Source: Acidithiobacillus sp. (lineage in GTDB: Bacteria; Pseudomonadota; Gammaproteobacteria; Acidithiobacillales; Acidithiobacillaceae). Taken from it: DNA of 61,446 nt. The stretch's first letter is position 1. Every line of letters starts with the position of its first letter. The DNA is taken from positions 1 through 61,446 of the forward strand of contig DAHXMJ010000013.1 of the NCBI GenBank assembly GCA_027365525.1, in the 5' to 3' direction. Positions 55,808 to 61,446 of this stretch are shown piece by piece. Below the pieces are notes generated by a model. That model ran no database searches and was not told the origin of the DNA. It was given only the letters and a program-made list of their open reading frames with translations. Position numbers and translations under genes: made by a program.

Positions 55808-57102
55808 CGCGTCGCCCTCCACATGCGAAACGCATCTCCCACCAGGCCGAACAGGCTGCGGTGCTCCACAAAACTGTTACGGACGGTTTTTTCCTTGCTG
55901 TGCTTGTCCTCCCCATCCACCGTCAGCATCGTATGGGCAGCACGGTTCAGCAGCTGGGGGTAAACGGAAAAGAAATGGGGGTTCCCGTGCAGGATTTCCG
56001 GCAGCTGCCGGTATTTTTTGAGATCCTTCATGACAAAGCTGCCGTCCAGGGCTGCCTTATAGATCCCAAGGTTGGCCTGCGTACAGGGCAGCCCCTTCCC
56101 TTTCAGGGAAATCACCGTTTCCGCAGCCAGCCGCCCACTGGTCATGGCCAGATTGGATCCTTCACGATGCACGGCGTTGACCAGCCCGGCGCTGTCCCCC
56201 GCGATCATCCAGCCTTCGCCATAGAGCCTGGGGACTGCCTTGTATCCCCCCTCCGGAATGAGGTGGGCCGCGTATTCCTTCATCTCTCCCCCTTCAATCA
56301 GCGGGATGATGGCGGGGTGGTTTTTCAGTTCCTCCAGCAGCGTGTAGGGGGCGACTCCCGACTTCTTGAAATCGGACAGCAGACAGCCAATCCCGAGCGT
56401 AATGGATTCCCTGTTGGTATAGAGGAATGCCGTACCTACCATTCCGTGGGTCACAGCTCCGGCGATTTCGATGACCACGCCTTCGTTGCCCTTGATATTG
56501 AAGCGGCTCTGGATGATTTCCTCGGACAGGAAATGGATTTCCTTGACCGCGAGAGCCACATTTTTCGGGTCGAGCTCCCCATGGAAACCCGCTTTTTTGG
56601 CCAGCAGGGAATTCACACCATCGGCCAGAATCACCACGTCGGCGTAGATATCACCGTCTTCCCGGTCTGTCCGTACCCCAACCACCCGGCCATTTTCCTG
56701 GAGAAGTTCGGTGACGGTCGTCTCGCAGATCACCAGGGCTCCAGCTGCCCTGACCTTCTCCGAAAACCACTTGTCGAAAGGCGCGCGCAGAATGGTATAC
56801 CGGTTGGGACTTTCGCTGTTGAAGGCATCCGAACGGTAGCTGGTGCCAATGAAAGAGTCCTCATCCAGTACCCACATCCGCTGTTCAATGACGTGGCGCT
56901 CCAGCGGGGCATCGTTGCGAAAATCGGGGATGATCCGCTCGAGGGCATCAGAATACAGGATCGCTCCCTGCACATTCTTGGTCCCGGGAGTCTCGCCCCT
57001 TTCCAGCTGCAGGACGTCCAGTCCGGCTGATGCCAGCGTATATGCCGCGGCATTTCCAGCTGGCCCTGCACCGACCACAATGGCGTCGAATTTTTCTGTC
57101 AT
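55804..57102 (-). CDS. fixC: FixC, flavoprotein quinone oxidoreductase subunit
   Basis: 432 residues. FAD-binding N-terminus [38 protein letters not shown] and the C-terminal FRMWRATR extension. Sends one electron to quinone within the bifurcating complex. Starts 20 bases after fixB. Confidence 0.97.
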   Translation of the reverse strand: MTEKFDAIVVGAGPAGNAAAYTLASAGLDVLQLERGETPGTKNVQGAILYSDALERIIPDFRNDAPLERHVIEQRMWVLDEDSFIGTSYRSDAFNSESPNRYTILRAPFDKWFSEKVRAAGALVICETTVTELLQENGRVVGVRTDREDGDIYADVVILADGVNSLLAKKAGFHGELDPKNVALAVKEIHFLSEEIIQSRFNIKGNEGVVIEIAGAVTHGMVGTAFLYTNRESITLGIGCLLSDFKKSGVAPYTLLEELKNHPAIIPLIEGGEMKEYAAHLIPEGGYKAVPRLYGEGWMIAGDSAGLVNAVHREGSNLAMTSGRLAAETVISLKGKGLPCTQANLGIYKAALDGSFVMKDLKKYRQLPEILHGNPHFFSVYPQLLNRAAHTMLTVDGEDKHSKEKTVRNSFVEHRSLFGLVGDAFRMWRATR

Positions 57103-57121
57103 TTCACTGGCTCCTTTTCCT

Positions 57122-58216
57122 CTATCCCGCCCGCCGGCTCACGGAGAGGCGGCTGCGCATGGCATCGGTGAGAGCCGGCAGGATCTGCAGGGCGTCGCCG
57201 ACGATTCCATAGGTGGCAAAATCGAATATCGGGGCATTCGGGTCATTATTGATGGCGATAATGATGTCCGAGGATTCCATGCCTACCCGGTGCTGGATCG
57301 CCCCGGAAATGCCTGCGGCAATATACAGCTTCGGACGCACGGTTTTTCCGGACTGGCCTATCTGCCGCTCCGCGGGCAGCCAGCCGGCGTGGGTGACAGG
57401 GCGGGAACCCCCGACCTCCGCCCCAAGCACCCGCGCCAGGCCCCACAGGAGCTGGAAATTCTCTGCCCGCCCCATGCCCCGCCCGCCGGCGACGATGATA
57501 TCGGCATAAGCCAGCTGGGCCTTCTCCTGGTTCTGGTCGGGAATGTATTCCAGAACCTTGGCGATGATGTCCTCCTCGACCATCTGCAGTTTTTCCTGGA
57601 TGATCTGCCCCGTCCGGCCAGAAACCGCCTCCGGCACGGCCATCACCCGGGGACGCACGGTTGCCATCTGTGGGCGGTAGTTGAGTGTCTGGATGGTACA
57701 GAGCAGACTGCCCCCGAAGGTCGGACGCGTGGCCAGCAGGCCCCGGTTGTCGGGATCGATGGCCAGTTCCGTGCAGTCTGCCGTCAGCCCGGTCAGCAGG
57801 GTTGTTGCCACGCTGCCAGCCAGGTCACGGCCCAGGGTTGTGGCGCCGAGCAGCAGGATCTCGGGCTGGTAGCGGTTGACCAGATCGGTCAGGGCCCGGG
57901 TATAGGGCTGGTTGCGGTAGTCTGCGAGGACCGGATCCGCGACGGTGTAGGCGAGATTCGCGCCATAGCCAAAGGCCTGGTCCGCAGCGGCATCGCACTC
58001 GCCCACATCCCCACCGAGAATCAGCGCAGCAAGCTCAACCTCCAGGACATCCGCAAGCTTTCTGCCCTCTCCCAGCAGTTCCCAGGAGACGGGATGGACC
58101 TGGCCACGCTCCATCTCCACAAACACCCATACCCCCCGGTAGGCGGCGAGCTTCGGGTCCAGTTCGAGACGCTTTTTTCCCTTGGGTTTGGGCGCGGCAG
58201 CGCTATTGTCAGTCAT
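57122..58216 (-). CDS. fixB: FixB, electron transfer flavoprotein alpha subunit
   Basis: 364 residues. ETF-alpha with the C-terminal FAD site: [21 protein letters not shown]-like segment, [13 protein letters not shown] and [14 protein letters not shown]. The first 30 residues are a Lys- and Pro-rich extension typical of FixB. Pairs with FixA. Confidence 0.97.
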   Translation of the reverse strand: MTDNSAAAPKPKGKKRLELDPKLAAYRGVWVFVEMERGQVHPVSWELLGEGRKLADVLEVELAALILGGDVGECDAAADQAFGYGANLAYTVADPVLADYRNQPYTRALTDLVNRYQPEILLLGATTLGRDLAGSVATTLLTGLTADCTELAIDPDNRGLLATRPTFGGSLLCTIQTLNYRPQMATVRPRVMAVPEAVSGRTGQIIQEKLQMVEEDIIAKVLEYIPDQNQEKAQLAYADIIVAGGRGMGRAENFQLLWGLARVLGAEVGGSRPVTHAGWLPAERQIGQSGKTVRPKLYIAAGISGAIQHRVGMESSDIIIAINNDPNAPIFDFATYGIVGDALQILPALTDAMRSRLSVSRRAG

Positions 58217-58234
58217 CTGAGACTCCTTCCGAAA

Positions 58235-59077
58235 TTAGGGGGTGACCAGCCCAATCTCCCTGGCAAAGCGCGGGTGGTCGCTGCTGAGAACATCCAGTAC
58301 CGCATTGGCCACGCCCGTGGCATCCAGATCCGCGCCAACCATTTTTGCCCGCTGGGAAGACGGTCTGGGAGTGAAGATTTTGCTGACCACCGTCGGCGAT
58401 CCCTTCAGACCAATCTTGCTGGCATCCTCAATACCGGCACGGTCCCTGTTCCACTGGGGCACCACCTGGCGTTCCGCGCGAAACATGTTGGGCATGCTGG
58501 CGAACCGGATCGTATTGCTGCTTTCCAGCATGGTGATCAGGGCAGGAAGACGGGTTTTGATCACCTGCACCCCGCCTTCCGAGCGCCGCTGCACGGTAAT
58601 CTTTCCTGCGGACAGGTCCAGGTCCGTGATTTCCGACACATAGGTCAGAAGCTGCAGGTCCAGCCGTTTTGCTATGCCAGGACCCACCTGTGCCGTATCC
58701 CCATCAATGGTCTGCTTGCCTGTCATGACCAGATCAACGGCCTCCTCCTCGCCAAGCTTGCGGATGGCCTGGGCCAGGGCAAAGGAAGTCGCCAGGGTAT
58801 CCGCACCGGCAAATGCCCGGTCGGTCAGCAGCACAACATCATCGGCCCCATAGGCGATGGCCTTGCGCAGCGCTGCTTCCGCCTGGGGTGGACCCATGGT
58901 CAGAACCGTTACCCGGGCACCATAACGGTCCTTGAGCTGCAGCGCCTCTTCAATGGCGGCAAGATCGAAGGGGTTGATGATCGCAGGAACCCCCTGGCGC
59001 ATGATGGTATTGGTCACGGGATGAACCCGGATCTGGGCACTATCAGGAACCTGCTTGATGCAAACGACAATGTGCAT
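58235..59077 (-). CDS. fixA: FixA, electron transfer flavoprotein beta subunit
   Basis: 280 residues. Holds the bifurcating FAD with FixB. Blocks: MHIVVCIKQVPDSAQIR, INPFDLAAIEEAL, VLTMGPPQAEAALRKA and TGKQTIDGDTAQVGPGIA. First gene of fixABCX, 60 bases after a -24/-12 element. Confidence 0.97.
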   Translation of the reverse strand: MHIVVCIKQVPDSAQIRVHPVTNTIMRQGVPAIINPFDLAAIEEALQLKDRYGARVTVLTMGPPQAEAALRKAIAYGADDVVLLTDRAFAGADTLATSFALAQAIRKLGEEEAVDLVMTGKQTIDGDTAQVGPGIAKRLDLQLLTYVSEITDLDLSAGKITVQRRSEGGVQVIKTRLPALITMLESSNTIRFASMPNMFRAERQVVPQWNRDRAGIEDASKIGLKGSPTVVSKIFTPRPSSQRAKMVGADLDATGVANAVLDVLSSDHPRFAREIGLVTP

Positions 59078-59136
59078 GACTGGATCGCTCCTCTAAACCG
59101 GTTCATGGCGCACAGCACTACCATGCACGGTCCTGA

Positions 59137-59152
59137 AGCAAGGACTGTTCCA
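59137..59152 (-). promoter_or_regulatory. sigma-54 promoter of fixABCX
   Basis: Minus-strand TGGAACAGTCCTTGCT, GG and GC 10 bases apart, one change in the -24 box. Confidence 0.75.
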
Positions 59153-59230
59153 GCTTCGAAAACAGGGACTGTTCCCATATAAAGCAGGCCCTGGCAGGAT
59201 ACATGGACCCGTCCGGAAACCGGCTGCGCC

Positions 59231-59246
59231 TGTCCGGTTTCCGACA
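59231..59246. promoter_or_regulatory. NifA activator site shared by fixA and the 95-residue gene
   Basis: TGTCCGGTTTCCGACA, a perfect TGT-N10-ACA, about 80-100 bases from each of two divergent -24/-12 elements. Confidence 0.75.
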
Positions 59247-59344
59247 AAATGCGGTATTTTTAACATCCGGATACCACCAGCACCCCATAGATATTGGTGG
59301 CTTTCCGGCCATGCTGCGCTGGTCCGGACGCAACCGGCACATTG

Positions 59345-59360
59345 GGGCATAATACTTGCT
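59345..59360 (+). promoter_or_regulatory. sigma-54 promoter of the 95-residue gene
   Basis: GGGCATAATACTTGCT, with GG and GC 10 bases apart and an exact TTGCT -12 box; only the first T of TGGC is changed. The start codon is about 125 bases past the predicted transcript start. Confidence 0.65.
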
Positions 59361-59496
59361 AGAGCTGTTTTGCCGGCCGAAATCCCGGCTATGGGTCCAC
59401 GGCATGACGGGACCGGAACCTGCGCAGGACCCAGGCGTGGTTCCCAGGTCGGGAACAGCCAGTCCGATGCCATCCACAGCAATATCGTGAGAGATT

Positions 59497-59784
59497 ATGA
59501 CCATGCAAACAAAGATCATTTTATCCGGAAAAGACCTGGAACTGGTGGAAGACCGTGATTATGACCTTGCCATTGAAGCGGCAAAAAGCGTATTTGCCAG
59601 CCATGGGGCAGATCCCCTGGCCTGTGAGGCGGCCAACCAGAAATTTTGCGACGATGTTGAGCTGGACCGGGACGAAGCCCTGCACTGCGCCATCTGGGAG
59701 GCAGCCAACTATGAGGCCTGCAAGGCGGCCACCATCGGGTGGATGAGCCGGGACGTTGACCTGTACATCCTGGTGAAGGGCTAA
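59497..59784 (+). CDS. unknown small four-cysteine protein, probable NifA target
   Basis: 95 residues, acidic, mostly helical by appearance, with Cys43, Cys51, Cys64 and Cys75 (C-x7-C-x12-C-x10-C). The core [18 protein letters not shown] and [10 protein letters not shown] contains a repeated EAAN element. I recognise no family. ATG 59497 has GAGAG close by; ATG 59503 is an alternative with better spacing. It is divergent from fixA and behind its own -24/-12 element, so it is likely expressed during nitrogen fixation; a metal or Fe-S role would fit the cysteines. Confidence 0.75.
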   Translation: MTMQTKIILSGKDLELVEDRDYDLAIEAAKSVFASHGADPLACEAANQKFCDDVELDRDEALHCAIWEAANYEACKAATIGWMSRDVDLYILVKG

Positions 59785-59961
59785 AACCGGTTCGGGCCAC
59801 CGTCCAGCCGGTCTCAGGAAGCCCTATTTTCCGTCATCCGGATCGTCACTGCCGCGCCGGGATGCAGGTATGGGGGCTTGCCGTGCCACATGGAAACCCC
59901 GTTGCCCAGACCAGACTGCCGGCACCGCCGAAGGCCATGGACCGCCGCCTGGTTGGCGACG

Positions 59962-60213
59962 GGGAGGAGCGGCTGCTGCCGGTGGTCCGCTTCGCCGTCG
60001 GGACGGTCATGCAGGGCTGGATCGAAGATTTTCGCTTCCACGACCTGCGGCATGAAGCCACCAGCCGGCTGTTCGAAAAGGGTCTGAACCCCATGCAGGT
60101 CGCGGCCATTACCGGGCACAAGACCCTGCAGATGCTCAAACGCCATACCCACCTGCGGGCAGAGGATCTGGCCAAATTCCTGGGCTGGTTTTTGCCCCTG
60201 CCGCCAGTTTCCA
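59962..60213 (+). pseudogene. tyrosine recombinase (phage integrase), C-terminal remnant
   Basis: Encodes the end of an integrase: [21 protein letters not shown] with catalytic Arg and His-x-x-Arg, [12 protein letters not shown], and [14 protein letters not shown]. The catalytic Tyr, expected in RYTHLRAED, is His here (codon CAT 60144-60146, one base from TAT). The N-terminal two thirds are missing, and the frame reads on for another 110 codons of unrelated sequence. The rest of 59785-60285 holds nothing else recognisable. Confidence 0.8.
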
Positions 60214-60285
60214 GGCGCGTCATGCGCGCCCTCTCCGGGGACACCGGGAGGATACCCGCAGGGGTGAAGACAAAGCTGGCAAGGA

Positions 60286-61332
60286 CTACCCCGGACCCTG
60301 CCGGATCCCCGCCGTCTGCTGCTGTGCCGGGACCAGGGCGGAGAGCTGGCGTACCCGCTCTTTCAGTGCGGCCATTTCCTCCATGTGGTCCGACACTTCC
60401 TTTTCCCGCAGGAGCAGGGCGTCAAACTCCCTGTCGAAACTGTGCTCCCGCATCCGCAGTCTGCCCTCGCGCTCCGCAAGTTCCTTCTCCTTTTTTATGG
60501 CTTCCTCCGAGGCCTTCTCCCGGACCTGCCGGACAAAGGCCTTCGCCTGCTCCCAGATGACGCCATCCACTTCTTCCACTTCATCCCCTCCAAAGAGCTT
60601 CCTCTTCCGCACCACCCGGAAGGTCTGGCGCACCAGGGGATCCACCCGGAGATTTTCACTCCGGAACCGGATCTCCTCCAGCCGCTGCTTCGCCTTCTGG
60701 ATGTCCGGCTCCAGTTCCCGGTGCAGTTCGTTGACGCTCTTCTGCACAAGATCCGCGTAGTTCTCCCCATCCTGCAGCCGTTCATACACCCGCCGGCCAC
60801 GGGTAATCCCCAGATCCCGGAACGATTCGGCCACCCGGTCCTGGAGCCGGGAGAGATCCGTCCGGTTCATCCGCCAGGGCTTTGTTCCCTCCTCCCGGTA
60901 TCCGAGAAACACCATATGGGCATGGAGCGCCGATTCGTCCCGGTGGATCACCAGCTGCAGCAGCGGATGGCCATGAACTTTCTCCTGGTCCCGCACCGCC
61001 TGGAGGATCCGGGCGTCCTGTTCTTCCGGGGAGAGGGTGCCCAGTACCGCCTGCGCCTCCCGGCCAAAGGTGAGAATGCCGCTGATGGTGACGTTGGCGT
61101 CCTTTCGCAGTCCGCGCAGGCCGGCTTTCTTCCGCTGCCCGTTGATCTCCTTCCAGAGGGATGCGCCATGGAGGGGCCTGTCCGTGAAGTGCAGGACCGT
61201 GTTACCTTCCGATCTTTGCGGATCGACGTAGGCCGGTACGGAGGTCCGCAGGTCGTGGTGGTCCTGCATTGTCGTCCGGGCCCGGTCCCGGCCCCAGTAG
61301 TGCACCGAAGCGGCGTTTGGATTTGCGGCCAT
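60286..61332 (-). CDS. relaxase-like mobilization protein (MobV/Pre-like)
   Basis: 348 residues. The segment [15 protein letters not shown] (His130, Asp132, Glu133, His137, His139) resembles the metal-binding motif HxDExxxHxH of MobV/Pre relaxases. A long charged coiled coil (about 205-330) follows. GGAGG lies before ATG 61332, and the gene is complete. It would nick an origin of transfer. Family placement is by motif only; a filamentation-type or accessory mobilisation protein is possible. Confidence 0.65.
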   Translation of the reverse strand: MAANPNAASVHYWGRDRARTTMQDHHDLRTSVPAYVDPQRSEGNTVLHFTDRPLHGASLWKEINGQRKKAGLRGLRKDANVTISGILTFGREAQAVLGTLSPEEQDARILQAVRDQEKVHGHPLLQLVIHRDESALHAHMVFLGYREEGTKPWRMNRTDLSRLQDRVAESFRDLGITRGRRVYERLQDGENYADLVQKSVNELHRELEPDIQKAKQRLEEIRFRSENLRVDPLVRQTFRVVRKRKLFGGDEVEEVDGVIWEQAKAFVRQVREKASEEAIKKEKELAEREGRLRMREHSFDREFDALLLREKEVSDHMEEMAALKERVRQLSALVPAQQQTAGIRQGPG

Positions 61333-61414
61333 GCGTTGCCTCCCCGTGGCGGCGCCAGACTGGCACCAGCCGGTAAACCCCAGGTTCCGTTCCGCCCGAT
61401 CCAGACCTGCTAGT

Positions 61415-61431
61415 CATAACCTGCGGTTATG
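61415..61431. repeat. inverted repeat upstream of the relaxase gene
   Basis: CATAACC (61415-61421) and GGTTATG (61425-61431) pair perfectly around TGC, 83 bases before the relaxase start. Position and size suit a nic-proximal hairpin of an origin of transfer, but no known oriT sequence was recognised. Confidence 0.4.
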
Positions 61432-61446
61432 GCAGGCGGGGGCTGC

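Noticed and set aside
56843-59182. A 779-codon open frame on the plus strand
   Set aside because: It lies opposite fixC, fixB and fixA, which carry clear motifs; composition is typical of a shadow frame.
59345-60290. Matching copy of the tRNA-Arg fragment near the integrase remnant, defining a 58-kb island
   Set aside because: I looked for the TTCGATTCC and GGGCGCGCCA core near 59.8-60.3 kb and found no copy, so the two ends cannot be linked from this window.

Overview
The window reads as chromosomal DNA of an acidophilic, autotrophic, iron-oxidising bacterium of the Acidithiobacillus ferrooxidans type. The evidence is a rusticyanin gene (695..1240), a DabA/DabB inorganic-carbon uptake pair with a CbbR-like regulator (9533..14785), and a complete molybdenum nitrogenase gene set (21.4-59.8 kb). 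The assignment is an inference from gene content; no rRNA gene is present.

Layout. 1-1.8 kb: the end of a Fic-domain gene, an internally deleted type I restriction gene, rusticyanin and a 3' fragment of tRNA-Arg. 2.3-8.3 kb: a glutamine amidotransferase, an AT-rich membrane protein, ilvD, pyrC and a DUF6671 protein. 8.4-14.8 kb: a PDC sensor protein, dabA, dabB and a LysR regulator. 15.2-21 kb: an EmrAB/outer-membrane-lipoprotein efflux operon, divergent from a LysR gene across a good Fur-box match.

21.4-35.5 kb, minus strand: a long nif block running RR, draT, draG-ArsC fusion, nifA, IS remnant, nifB, fdxN, iscA, TPR, LRV, two nifZ, a NifS paralogue, nifT, DUF6129, a DegT-like protein, a 2Fe-2S ferredoxin, a small protein, a SIR2-like protein and Rrf2. 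35.9-54.7 kb, plus strand: nifHDK, a small unknown ORF, nifEN, nifX, DUF269, a CCE_0567-type protein, fdxB, nifQ and an unknown gene, then iscA, nifU, nifS, nifV, cysE, nifW, a SagB-like oxidoreductase, a rhodanese-ankyrin protein, an FmdB protein and a truncated globin. 54.7-59.8 kb: fixABCX with a thioredoxin-like ferredoxin and a second TPR protein, divergent from an unknown 95-residue gene. 59.9-61.4 kb: a decayed integrase and a relaxase-like gene.

The genes form one programme. NifA plus sigma-54 appears to drive several transcription units: -24/-12 elements with TGT-N10-ACA upstream sites precede nifB, nifH, iscA-nifU and fixA. Divergent elements precede the draT-nifA operon and the 95-residue gene. 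NifU, NifS and IscA make Fe-S clusters; NifB, NifE, NifN, NifX, NifQ and NifV make FeMo-co; FixABCX and ferredoxins supply electrons; DraT and DraG switch NifH off and on. No nifL, mod or alternative nitrogenase gene was seen.

Most unusual points: a DegT-family protein with Ser at the PLP-lysine position, a DraG-ArsC fusion, a receiver protein without its phospho-acceptor Asp, an IS200/IS605 end that supplies the nifA stop codon, conserved-looking nif-associated SIR2, SagB and rhodanese-ankyrin genes, and an unknown four-cysteine protein behind its own sigma-54 promoter. All start sites and functions are read from sequence only; no database search was run.
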